Below, in pieces: positions 1-8,690 of a stretch of DNA of 60,072 bases. The DNA is from Alphaproteobacteria bacterium. Its GTDB lineage: Bacteria > Pseudomonadota > Alphaproteobacteria > RF32 > CAG-239. The stretch spans positions 1 to 60,072 of the forward strand of contig JAFUTN010000019.1 of the NCBI GenBank assembly GCA_017484225.1, given 5' to 3'. Position 1 is the stretch's first letter; each line of letters opens with the position of its first letter. The position numbers and the translations under genes are program-made. The notes beneath the pieces were generated by a model. That model ran no database searches and was not told the origin of the DNA. It saw nothing but the letters and a program-made list of their open reading frames with translations.

Positions 1-30
1 CGTTCTGAGCCAGGATCAAACTCTCAGATT
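1..30 (-). rRNA. rrs: 16S rRNA, 5' end only
   Basis: The reverse complement of the first bases contains the universal 16S 5' motif (AGAGTTTGATCCTGGCTCAG) followed by AACG. Only the first ~30 nt of the gene lie in the window; the rest continues off the left edge. The exact mature 5' end is approximate. A matching rRNA promoter lies about 200 bases upstream. Confidence 0.93.
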
Positions 31-234
31 AATTGATTGTTTCAATCCTGTCTATCATCTTTTACTCATAAAGAATTTCTTAGGTTCCTTTACTTTAATA
101 TGCTAGACTTTATATTTATATATACCGTCTGCATATCCTCTTAAACTTATCTACGATGTTTTATAACTCCTTGCTTCTCCGCAAGAACCCTGCCTCGTCT
201 CTGCAACCTTGCTTCCTCGCGGCCGGTGATGTGT

Positions 235-263
235 CTTATATGTCATTCCTCCCCTCTTGTCAA
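235..263 (-). promoter_or_regulatory. rRNA operon promoter
   Basis: On the minus strand there is a perfect -35 TTGACA (258-263), a 17-base spacer and -10 TATAAG (235-240), reading toward the 16S gene. The ~200 bases between it and the 16S start would be the leader of the precursor rRNA. I could not identify a clear boxA. Confidence 0.8.
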
Positions 264-629
264 CACCTTTTTTAACATTTTTTCATTTTTTTTCGTGAAA
301 ATTATTAACTGTTTGATTTCACTTGAAATTATTGTAAGAAAATTTTTGCGACACCTAAACTTCTCATCATATACACAAAAGTGTATTTTGCGCCTTTTAC
401 AAATTGCAAAAATTGATAACTGTTTGAAATATATAAAAAAATATAATATAGTAAGCGATTCGTATTTTTCAATCCCCTCCGATTCTGTTTGCATAACAAA
501 TTCCGATTCTGTCTCTTTGCGGACGAATCTCAGTATGACTGCTGTTTGCATATTATATAATAAGTATGCAACGCTTAAACAGTTTTTAATATTTCCGAAA
601 TATACTCGTCGTAAATTTGGAGAACGAAG
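264..629. other. AT-rich intergenic stretch
   Basis: No convincing gene is seen here. The open frames on both strands are AT-rich, lack ribosome sites and resemble no family. The only structure noticed is an inverted repeat, TTGCATA at 546-552 and TATGCAA at 565-571, that brackets a TATAAT (556-561). This could be a -10 box with an overlapping operator for the hydrolase-like gene at 630, but no good -35 is visible. Confidence 0.4.
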
Positions 630-1490
630 ATGAAATTTGATTTTTTCACATTAGGCGGACGTTTTTACTGGGAAGATGTATTTAACTTTCAGGATTGGGT
701 GATTCAGAAAAACATTAAGTCGGGAAAATATCGTTTATTAGATCCCCACAACATTTGCAGAGAATCCGGAAGCTTTGAAATATGCAAAGACACCCTGCTT
801 AAATATATAAAATTTTTTGAATTGCCGGACGACGATTCGGAAATAGTGGTTATATTACACGGATTTGCCAGAACAAAGGCTTCCGTTGCGCTGATGAAAG
901 AATATTTAAACAAAAATTCTCTGAATACCATTGCCGTAAACTATTGTTCTTTGCAAAAAGGAATAAGCTACCACGCAAACATTTTGCAACAATTTATCGG
1001 TAATTTAACAACACATAAAAGCATCTGTTTTATAACAGTTGGTGCCGGTTGTCTGGTTTTGAGAAAAATGCTTGATATGAGCGATAACTACAGAAACTTC
1101 AAAATATCTCGCGTACTTGATATTAATCCGATAAATTCCGGAAGCGATTTTGCCGATATTTTGGTTAAAAGTTCGTTGGCTCGCAGGTTATTAGGTCCCA
1201 TGCTGACGGATATTTCCACGGATAGAGCTTTAAAAATTCCTCAGTTACCCAAAGATATTGAGCACGGCATAATTTTTTGCCCGTCATCAATAACTTCTTT
1301 ATTAAAGAAATTTACATCACATTATGAAAGTTTTCCTTCGGCTTCTCCGCCGAATGAAAAGACATACGCCGAATCCTTTGTTGAAATTGATAAAAAAAGC
1401 CTGTTTCCGTTGGAAAATTCTCATTTACACAAACTCTGTCTGGCATTTCTCAAATACGGCAATTCCGGCAAAAAAGCAGAAAACACTTAA
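630..1490 (+). CDS. Degenerate alpha/beta-hydrolase (lipase-like), probably non-catalytic
   Basis: This 286-aa protein has the layout of small bacterial lipase/esterase-like alpha/beta hydrolases: an oxyanion-type strand VVILHGFARTK near residue 75, a PxNxGS-like segment (INPINSGSDF) and a C-terminal His in ENSHLHK. The nucleophile elbow, normally HSxGG in this family, reads here as F-I-T-V-G-A-G-C, so the catalytic Ser appears replaced by Gly. No signal peptide is evident, so a cytoplasmic location is likely. The start is supported by GGAG eight bases upstream of ATG. It sits alone between the rRNA promoter and the VirB6 array. It may be a pseudoenzyme with a binding role, or my alignment of the elbow may be off by a few residues. 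Confidence 0.7.
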   Translation: MKFDFFTLGGRFYWEDVFNFQDWVIQKNIKSGKYRLLDPHNICRESGSFEICKDTLLKYIKFFELPDDDSEIVVILHGFARTKASVALMKEYLNKNSLNTIAVNYCSLQKGISYHANILQQFIGNLTTHKSICFITVGAGCLVLRKMLDMSDNYRNFKISRVLDINPINSGSDFADILVKSSLARRLLGPMLTDISTDRALKIPQLPKDIEHGIIFCPSSITSLLKKFTSHYESFPSASPPNEKTYAESFVEIDKKSLFPLENSHLHKLCLAFLKYGNSGKKAENT

Positions 1491-1590
1491 ATTTTTTGGT
1501 TACGAATATTTAACGATATTGTAATAAACTTTTGCGGAAAAGTATGTTATACTATGCATAGATTGATTTGTGCGGCGCAGGGTGAACTAT

Positions 1591-3603
1591 ATGCGTAAAT
1601 TGTTGATATTTTGGTTGATTTTAATAGCCGGACTCGTTTTCGGAACGGTTGTTTATGCAGATGAACCGTCCGGCGGAACATCAGAGACTTCAGGGCAGTC
1701 GGATGAACTGAAAGTTTGCGATATTCAGCCGCAACAAATAGAATCAATGGCAACGCAGGCCGAAAGTGCCTTAATCGCATTAAACAAGGCTGTCAATAAA
1801 CTTAACAATGAAGCAAAAGAGTTTGATTCGCACTGGTTCAGTGCAGACGGAGCTTGCGCTCATGTTCAAGGTTGGTTTGACGGCTGGCTCACAAAACAAT
1901 TTTCATGGACATCAAAAGACAAAGCCGGAGCAAAAATGGATCCGGACAACAAACATAACTTGGATTCTTTGATGGATAGCGTGGATTTCAGCAACACCGA
2001 TTTAGATTTACCTAAATATGTTACCGAAAATAAAAAACTGCTAAGCAACGCTCAAAAACAATTAGATTTTGCCCAAAAAGAAAACAACACCACTGCAATA
2101 AAAGAATACACAGATGAAGTGCAAAAATATCAAACTTGCCAAGTGTCATTGGAAAATATGCTTTCTACCAGAAATGAAGCTAAAAAAAATTATGAAACGG
2201 CACACCAATTTCTTGCCGCCCTGTCCGGTCAAGATGTTGTGTGTCAATGTGCGGCAGACGGAACAGTAAAAAACTGCGTTGTTGCCGATTCCGACCACGT
2301 AGAGGAAGATGTTGATTCCCTAATGTGTAAAACATTACCTGAATATGTGGAAATATTCAGGGTGTGTCCGACATGTCCGATTTTTGAAAAAGTGCTGGTT
2401 GCCGATCAAAAATTGGCTGAAGGCGCATACGGCAAATTAGCCGAAAGTCTGATTAAGCTCTTGGCTATCGGCTTTATGTTATACCTTGGTGTCCAAACCT
2501 TAACGGCTGTCGGTTCTCCGGAGCCGCAAACTTTGAGCAAATATTTAACAACTGTTTCAATTCAGGCTTTTAAGGTTTTAGTTGCCGTTCAGTTGTTGAT
2601 GAATGGTTCTTTTGTATATTCCACACTGCTCTCTCCGATAATTCAGGGAGGAATTGATTTTGGTATTACACTTACGCAAGGGTCGCAAAACCAAATAATT
2701 GCCCATGGTGAAAAATACAATAAATTTACCAACAGTGAGCTGTTATCACCGGAATTAATGAAAACGGTTATGGGCGCAGCAGAAAGTTTCAACGAGCAAG
2801 CCGCTGAAATGCCGGCAATCGGATGGGCTTTGGTATGCAATTCTTTTGTTAATCTGACGGACCATTTTATGCCACACCTTGAAATGCTTATTGAAGGATT
2901 AATAGTGCTTGTATTCGGGGTTATGATTTCATTATCGGTCGGTTTTTATTTGCTTGACGTCAGTCTGGAACTCGGTATTGTTTGTTGTTTAATTCCGTTC
3001 TTAATCGCTTGCTGGCCTTTCAAAATAACGGTTCAATATACAAAAGTCGGTTGGCAGTTCATACTGCATATGTTCTTTAATTTTGTGATGATTGGTGTTG
3101 TTATATCCGTTATCAGTGAATTAACCAAAATGGCTCTTTCGTCCGGAATGGATAAAGGCGAATTGGAAACATACATTAACACGGGACAAGTTGAGGAGCT
3201 TGTTCAAAAGATGAATCTCGGAGGCTTGGCTATTCTCATTGTTTTGGTATGTTGTTGTATTTCCTTAAAATTGCTTAAGGATATTGAAAACTTAACAAAC
3301 AAATTGGCTCCGGGTGCCGGTATATCGTTATCACCGCAAGTTGCCGCAGATGCCGTTCAGGTTGCAAAAGCAACTGCCATGGCAGGCGCAAGAATCGCCG
3401 GCAAATACATAGGTGCGGCAACCGGAGTCACGGCTGCGGCCGAAATAACCGGATTAGATAAGAAATTCAAGCAAATGAAAAATAAAGTTAAAGGAGCTGC
3501 TAATAAAGTCCGCAATAAAGCAGGCAGTGCTATCGGAATCGGTTCAAAAGCCAAAAATTCCGGAGCCAGAAGCGGCTCAAACTCAGGCAGCAGTTTCAGT
3601 TAG
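1591..3603 (+). CDS. VirB6/TrbL-like polytopic membrane protein 1
   Basis: The 670-aa protein is of the VirB6/TrbL type, the inner-membrane channel component of type IV secretion systems. Residues 1-23 are a signal peptide ending VVYA. Residues 24-255 form an exported helical, Gln/Lys-rich domain, followed by a CPTCPIF motif near 258. Hydrophobic segments lie at about 288-308, 327-347, 432-477 (ending in the family-typical CWPF), 490-508 and 544-563, with an Ala/Lys/Gly-rich cytoplasmic tail. I chose ATG 1591 because it begins the signal peptide and has AGGG just upstream; a GTG at 1570 would add seven residues. It is first in a run of same-strand paralogues, like the tandem rvhB6 genes of Rickettsiales. 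Confidence 0.8.
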   Translation: MRKLLIFWLILIAGLVFGTVVYADEPSGGTSETSGQSDELKVCDIQPQQIESMATQAESALIALNKAVNKLNNEAKEFDSHWFSADGACAHVQGWFDGWLTKQFSWTSKDKAGAKMDPDNKHNLDSLMDSVDFSNTDLDLPKYVTENKKLLSNAQKQLDFAQKENNTTAIKEYTDEVQKYQTCQVSLENMLSTRNEAKKNYETAHQFLAALSGQDVVCQCAADGTVKNCVVADSDHVEEDVDSLMCKTLPEYVEIFRVCPTCPIFEKVLVADQKLAEGAYGKLAESLIKLLAIGFMLYLGVQTLTAVGSPEPQTLSKYLTTVSIQAFKVLVAVQLLMNGSFVYSTLLSPIIQGGIDFGITLTQGSQNQIIAHGEKYNKFTNSELLSPELMKTVMGAAESFNEQAAEMPAIGWALVCNSFVNLTDHFMPHLEMLIEGLIVLVFGVMISLSVGFYLLDVSLELGIVCCLIPFLIACWPFKITVQYTKVGWQFILHMFFNFVMIGVVISVISELTKMALSSGMDKGELETYINTGQVEELVQKMNLGGLAILIVLVCCCISLKLLKDIENLTNKLAPGAGISLSPQVAADAVQVAKATAMAGARIAGKYIGAATGVTAAAEITGLDKKFKQMKNKVKGAANKVRNKAGSAIGIGSKAKNSGARSGSNSGSSFS

Positions 3604-3614
3604 GGAGATAACAA

Positions 3615-3857
3615 ATGAAGTCCGTTTTTGTAACATTGGTAATGTTTGCAGTTGTCTTCGGTTCTTTGTGGCTGGGAGTGCTTGATTTGATTGATAACAG
3701 CTATTTTATCTACATCTCCGGTCTGATTTTCATTATGGTAGTCGGTTATGCTTTGATTTTTATCGGGAAACCGACCAAAAGGGACTTTATCAATGCGTTC
3801 AAAATTTCCGGCAAACAACAAACAGAAAGGGATAGTCAAAATGAAAATACTAAATAA
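3615..3857 (+). CDS. Small two-span membrane protein
   Basis: This 80-aa protein consists of two hydrophobic helices (about residues 4-25 and 30-52) and a short charged tail. GGGAG lies seven bases before the ATG. Its last 17 bases overlap the start of the next VirB6-like gene, so the two are probably translationally coupled. I do not recognise the family. Size and position between two channel subunits would fit a small VirB3-like or accessory subunit, but no sequence motif supports that assignment. Confidence 0.65.
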   Translation: MKSVFVTLVMFAVVFGSLWLGVLDLIDNSYFIYISGLIFIMVVGYALIFIGKPTKRDFINAFKISGKQQTERDSQNENTK

Positions 3858-6615
3858 AATATATCTCCTTGGTTTGCTTGTTGTTGCATTCGTTTGTTTT
3901 TTTCCGCAAAACGGTTATTCAAAGTGTGATGAGAAAGAAATTGAGGCAAGTATTAAATCAACGGCAAAGTCCAAAAGCCAAGCAGCCTTCAGCGATTTAA
4001 GCAAATACAATGCCGCTGTTAATGCCTATGAAAACTCTTGCGGAAGAATCCAAAACAAAGGCAATCCCTCCCATTATCCGTCAAAAGCCGTCAGTTCATT
4101 GTTGATAATAGACCAATCACTCGGTGCAACCGCGTCGGCTTCGGCAAATTTTGTAAATACCGGCATTTCGTGGCAGGCTATTAATCCGCCCAGTCCGGAA
4201 TGTAAGAGTTTGGCAAATGCCGCAGCTCAAGCACAGGAACAATACAATAAATCACGAGCCGAATCTATTATGGCTCTCGGTGTGGCCGCAAAGGATTCTG
4301 AAATTCCGGTATCTTGCGTATGTCCGGAAAACAGTAATGAGCAACAGTGCGTATCTTATGTTCAAACGGATAAAGAAACAAAAAGTGATGACGGATGCGA
4401 TTCATTCCCTACTTATCTGGCATCATTTTCAAACTGCCCGCTGTGTCCGATTTTTCAAACCATATTAGATACCAACAATCGTGTTGCCACAATCGCATGG
4501 AACACTATGGCAAAAGCACTGCAGGCAACCGTGCAAATTTTCTTTTCTGTCTTTTTAGCTATAGAAACCTTAAAAATCATTGCTAATTTTTCCGGCGCCG
4601 GTTTGCCGAGTTATTTAAAGTCAGTTCTCGGTTTGGGACTAAAAGTGTTTATCGCTTACTATTTACTGTCCAGTTCGGAATATATTTACGGAATGTTTAT
4701 CTCACCTGTAATAAAGGGAGGTTTGGATATGGGAGTCACGCTGATGTCGTCGGCTTCCAATGAAGCCAGTGCCTGTTTTTCCACAACGTCAGAATTATCA
4801 ACATCTGCCAGCGGTGTGTTTGATGCCTCTTTGCTCAATGGTATCATGAGTGCGGTAAGATGTTTCGGAACATCCGCCGCCATAATGCCGGCAGTCGGAC
4901 GCGGTTTGATTTGCCACTCTTGGGTTCCGGGAGAAGCGATTATTCCTGACTTTTCCATGCTCTTAAGCGGTGTATTATTTTTAGTTACCGGTTTGGCAAT
5001 TTGGCTTGTGGTTTCGTTTTACCTGATTGATTGCACCGTTCAACTCGGAATGGTTTGCACATTAGTTCCGTTTTTTATTGCATGCTGGCCTTTCCGCGTA
5101 TCACAAACATACACATTCAAAGGTTTACGTCTGCTGATGAATTCATTTTTCAACTACGTCATGGTTGGCATTATCATGCTGATTGGTGCGGCCATAACCA
5201 GCAGTGCCGTCGGCAGTGAAAACGCAGATATGCAGACAATGATTATTGCCTTTAATGAAGACAATCTGGAGATGATTAAAAAATTGGCCAGTCTTGACAG
5301 TTTGGCTTTGCTTGTCCTTGTTGTATGTTGCGTATTTGCATTCCGTCTAATCGGCAAAGCAAACTCCATTGCCGAAAAATTCTCTCAAGGTTCAGGCTCA
5401 AGCATTGGTGCCAAGCTCGGCGGTGTTGTTGCCGGTGTCGGAGCTTCATTGGCAAAAACAGGTTTAAAAGCTGCCGAAAAAATTGCCACTGCACCTGCAG
5501 ATATGCAAGTTAAAGCCCAAAAAGCTGCAATTATGGCTGCCACAGGCGGTGCAGGAGGCGGCGGAGCAGCCGCAGGAGGTGCCGAAGCCGGAGCCGCCGG
5601 AGGTGCAGGTGGAGGCGGAGCAGCTGCCGGAGGTGCCGGAGGTGCTGAAGCCGGAGCCGCCGGAGGTGCAGAAGGTGCAGGCAGTGCCGAACAAGCAACT
5701 AAAGGAAATGATATTGATACCGATAAGCTTAAAGATCAAATGGATAATAACAGCGAAGGTGATGACGACAGTGATGACGACGATAATGATTACAGCCTGA
5801 CATCCAGTGCGGACAATCCGATAGACGCATTAACCGCCGGAGGTTCAGATACAACAGATGTAAATAATGAAAACGGTGACAATCCTGCCGCAGATCATGA
5901 TGCACCGAATCATGATAACAGTATGTCCGGTAATGATATATTGGGAGATATTTCCGGAGCCAAACCAAATACGCCGAATATCAACAAAGAAAATAACGAA
6001 TTGCAAAATATGGCTTCACCTGCCGGAGCAGGTGGCGGAGCAGCTGCCGGAGGTGCAGGAGCTGCCGGTGCAGGAGCCGCCGGTGCAGGCGCCGGAGGTG
6101 CAGGAACACCTGACAGCAATGTATTCACAACAAAAACCGACGACGGCGGCACTATGCAAAGGATAGAAGACGGCAACGGTAATACGACCACAACGTATAC
6201 AGATAAAAACGGGGTATTAAGAAGTGTTGTCAGTGATGGCGCAGATGGCTCTAAAGACGTTAAACAATATGATGAAAACGGAAAATTGGACAGAGAATAT
6301 CGTGAAGATATAAATGGAACACATGAAAAACTATATAATAACGGTAAACTCACAAATGATATAAAACATGGCGCTGATGGTTCAATGGATGTTAAGCAAT
6401 TTAACGAAAACGGGAATTTGGACAGAGAATATCACAGCGATAAAGACAGTTCAACCGAACGAACATACCACGAAAATGGACAACTGAAGTCTGAACGCAC
6501 AAATGATGTCAACGGTAACGGACATTATCACGCATATAAAAAAGACGGTAGCGAAGACTTCAAGAGTGAGTGGAAAAATGATGCATCAATGGCAGCAGAA
6601 TTTAAGAACAAATAA
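3841..6615 (+). CDS. VirB6-like membrane protein 2 with Gly/Ala-rich and YwqK-type tail
   Basis: The 924-aa protein starts at ATG 3841, preceded by AGAAAGGGA and overlapping the upstream small gene. It has a signal peptide (about 1-27), an exported domain, CPLCPIF near 199, VirB6-like membrane segments with CWPF near 417, and a very long tail. The tail has two Gly/Ala-rich low-complexity blocks (about 568-617 and 727-755) flanking an Asp/Asn-rich acidic stretch. It ends (770-917) in short repeats of the type DENGKLDREY and YHENGQLKSE, the MORN-like/YwqK repeat also seen in the proteins at 20840 and 57644. Fusion of such repeats to a T4SS channel subunit is unusual. Rickettsial VirB6 proteins also carry very long C-terminal extensions. 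Confidence 0.8.
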   Translation: MKILNKIYLLGLLVVAFVCFFPQNGYSKCDEKEIEASIKSTAKSKSQAAFSDLSKYNAAVNAYENSCGRIQNKGNPSHYPSKAVSSLLIIDQSLGATASASANFVNTGISWQAINPPSPECKSLANAAAQAQEQYNKSRAESIMALGVAAKDSEIPVSCVCPENSNEQQCVSYVQTDKETKSDDGCDSFPTYLASFSNCPLCPIFQTILDTNNRVATIAWNTMAKALQATVQIFFSVFLAIETLKIIANFSGAGLPSYLKSVLGLGLKVFIAYYLLSSSEYIYGMFISPVIKGGLDMGVTLMSSASNEASACFSTTSELSTSASGVFDASLLNGIMSAVRCFGTSAAIMPAVGRGLICHSWVPGEAIIPDFSMLLSGVLFLVTGLAIWLVVSFYLIDCTVQLGMVCTLVPFFIACWPFRVSQTYTFKGLRLLMNSFFNYVMVGIIMLIGAAITSSAVGSENADMQTMIIAFNEDNLEMIKKLASLDSLALLVLVVCCVFAFRLIGKANSIAEKFSQGSGSSIGAKLGGVVAGVGASLAKTGLKAAEKIATAPADMQVKAQKAAIMAATGGAGGGGAAAGGAEAGAAGGAGGGGAAAGGAGGAEAGAAGGAEGAGSAEQATKGNDIDTDKLKDQMDNNSEGDDDSDDDDNDYSLTSSADNPIDALTAGGSDTTDVNNENGDNPAADHDAPNHDNSMSGNDILGDISGAKPNTPNINKENNELQNMASPAGAGGGAAAGGAGAAGAGAAGAGAGGAGTPDSNVFTTKTDDGGTMQRIEDGNGNTTTTYTDKNGVLRSVVSDGADGSKDVKQYDENGKLDREYREDINGTHEKLYNNGKLTNDIKHGADGSMDVKQFNENGNLDREYHSDKDSSTERTYHENGQLKSERTNDVNGNGHYHAYKKDGSEDFKSEWKNDASMAAEFKNK

Positions 6616-6707
6616 GAAAGAATGGGAGAAGATAAATTTAATCATATTGTAATATTTTTTTATTACTTTTTATGGTAAAATAGTGAAAGGAATTGGAAGG
6701 ACTTTGT

Positions 6708-8105
6708 ATGAGTTTGACTATGAAATATTTTAACTGGAAAAATATAATGAGAATATTACTCATAGTCTTGTGCTGTCTGGTGTTTTTGACGGCATGCTCC
6801 GATGATGAAGGAGGAACACCGATTCGCACCGCCGAACAGGGCGGAGAAACGCCGGAAATGGTTGCGGATTCACAGCGTCAGTGTTGGCAAGAAGGTTTGC
6901 TGAGGTCATTTTATTCCAATATCGGCGCACAAACGTCAAATGTGTATAAAGCTCTTACTTCAGAAAATGTTTATGCCACCATGATGCTGATTTTTTCAAT
7001 TTGGATGGCCTTTCAGATTTTACGTCACGTCAGCACCACAACGCCGGAATCTTTGGGCGAGTTTTGGACTAAAATACTGCAAAAAGGTTTTTTGTGTATT
7101 GTTTGCGGTATGCTGGCATCTTCAACAGATCAAATAGTGTATGCCATAAATAACTTTGTTTTTCCGATATTCGTAACTTTGTTGGAATTTGCTTCAAATA
7201 TTATGGATATTCTTTCAAAAGCAAATCCGGATTCCAGCTTGAGCGGTGTGCAGATTATTCCTGAAAGCGGCGAAAAAAAGGATATTATTTGTGAAGTCTA
7301 CTCCCATTTTATGAGTTCATGCAAAATATCTAACGCCGCCAGCGTAAAATTTGATGTTGCCGGAGGTATGCCGCAAGCTCCGCTTGATTTAATGGCGTGT
7401 ATGGCTTGTTCGGTCAGCGACAGATTGAGTATCGGATATATTTTGGCATACAAACTGTTCACAATGGCTACAATTCTTTCCGTTCTTGTCGGGATTATAA
7501 TTATTGTAACCTTCACGATAGCTAAATTTTCTTTTGTTTTGTATTTGGTTGACAGTATCTTCCGACTTAATATGATGATGATTGTTATGCCGTTTTTAAT
7601 ATTGTTTTTCCCTTTTTCTCAAACCAGAAAATGGACTGTCACCGGTTTTAAGTTCATCATCAATTCTTCAGCAATTTTATTGTGTCTGGCTCTGCTTGTT
7701 TCAATGTCTATTGTGGCAATGGAAGAGATTTTGCTTGACCACCGTTTAGGTTTCAATTTTGCCGAACCTAAAGAATACTACAATTTCGGTGTTGTGCCGA
7801 TGGCTATGATTTTTTTGGGATTTTTAATGGTGAAAATCAGCGGAATGGCGGTAGAGCTTGCAGGTAAGGTTGTCGGCGGAGGTGGCGACACTAAGTTTCA
7901 AAAAGCTATTGCCGCTATTGTCGGAACAGCTGCTTCTTATGCATTGCAGTTCTTCACAGCCGGTGCATCTAAGGTTATGAAAGTGATTGAAACAGGTATG
8001 GGACCGGCAGGAAAACTCTCGGCAAAGGCCAGAAATAATACAATGGGTTCGGCAAACAAAATGATGAACGATATGATAGGTAACAATCAGGGAAATCAAC
8101 AGTAG
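6708..8105 (+). CDS. VirB6-like membrane lipoprotein 3
   Basis: The 465-aa protein begins at ATG 6708, seven bases after GGAAGG. The N-terminus is a lipoprotein signal with lipobox LTAC (Cys30). Membrane segments follow, including the VirB6-type hairpin around FVLYLVDSIF and LILFFPF (equivalent to CWPF in the paralogues), then an Ala/Gly/Lys/Asn-rich tail. Unlike the others it lacks the CxxC-x-F motif before the first span, having only a single Cys (QRQCWQ). The lipid anchor should fix the N-terminus at the periplasmic face of a membrane. It lies 92 bases after the preceding gene, so it may have its own promoter. Confidence 0.78.
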   Translation: MSLTMKYFNWKNIMRILLIVLCCLVFLTACSDDEGGTPIRTAEQGGETPEMVADSQRQCWQEGLLRSFYSNIGAQTSNVYKALTSENVYATMMLIFSIWMAFQILRHVSTTTPESLGEFWTKILQKGFLCIVCGMLASSTDQIVYAINNFVFPIFVTLLEFASNIMDILSKANPDSSLSGVQIIPESGEKKDIICEVYSHFMSSCKISNAASVKFDVAGGMPQAPLDLMACMACSVSDRLSIGYILAYKLFTMATILSVLVGIIIIVTFTIAKFSFVLYLVDSIFRLNMMMIVMPFLILFFPFSQTRKWTVTGFKFIINSSAILLCLALLVSMSIVAMEEILLDHRLGFNFAEPKEYYNFGVVPMAMIFLGFLMVKISGMAVELAGKVVGGGGDTKFQKAIAAIVGTAASYALQFFTAGASKVMKVIETGMGPAGKLSAKARNNTMGSANKMMNDMIGNNQGNQQ

Positions 8106-8113
8106 GTGAAAAA

Positions 8114-8674
8114 ATGAAAAGAAGGGCAAGAACATACTTATCATTCTTTTTACCGATACTGATTATCGGCATACTCCTTGTTTTGCCGCAATATGCCTTT
8201 GCCGATTCATCAGAAAGCTGTTCTTTTGAAGAATTACAAAAAGACTACATGGCGGATGATTCCTGTTGGTATTGTCAAATAACATTGATTATGACTAACT
8301 CGTATTTATTTGCCGCTTCAAAAATTATGCCGGTAGTGCAAACTCTTTCCAGACAAATATTAAAATACGGCTTTATGGTGTGGTTGGCTTTGTTTATTTT
8401 GAAACAAGTAAGTTCTCTGGCACCGATTACCCCCGGAAAAATGTTACAGGAAATAGCGGTTATGGTATTTAAGGTATGGTTAGCCTACGCTATTGTTGAA
8501 AATGCTTTACCGTTCATCAGCGAATTTATTTTCACTCCGATTATTTCCACCGCCGTGGATATAGGAAATTCAATGCTGAGCGGTATTGCCGCCGAATATT
8601 TAAACAAACCGCCTATGCAGTTAAACCAATCCATGTTGCTGTTACCGTTTAGCAATGGGATAATTCCGGTATGA
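8114..8674 (+). CDS. N-terminal half of a split VirB6-like protein
   Basis: This 186-aa protein has a signal peptide (to about residue 30), the CWYC motif that matches CPTC, CPLC and CIFC of its paralogues, two or three membrane spans and the typical FTPIISTAVDIGNSML segment. It stops where the other VirB6-like proteins enter their large periplasmic loop. The missing second half, with the WPF hairpin, is at the C-terminal side of the next gene, 16 bases downstream. The two products together make one VirB6 unit. There is no sign of a recent frameshift: the downstream gene has its own signal peptide and ribosome site. Confidence 0.75.
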   Translation: MKRRARTYLSFFLPILIIGILLVLPQYAFADSSESCSFEELQKDYMADDSCWYCQITLIMTNSYLFAASKIMPVVQTLSRQILKYGFMVWLALFILKQVSSLAPITPGKMLQEIAVMVFKVWLAYAIVENALPFISEFIFTPIISTAVDIGNSMLSGIAAEYLNKPPMQLNQSMLLLPFSNGIIPV

Positions 8675-8690
8675 TGGGGAGAAGATACTA

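Noticed and set aside
226..633. Open frame of 135 codons on the plus strand before the hydrolase gene, and a 102-codon frame opposite it
   Set aside because: Both cover the rRNA promoter region or AT-rich spacer, lack a ribosome site and show no family features; the true gene starts at 630 in another frame.
5910..6353. Minus-strand Pro/Ala-rich frame of 147 codons
   Set aside because: It mirrors the Gly/Ala-rich low-complexity part of the VirB6-like gene on the plus strand.
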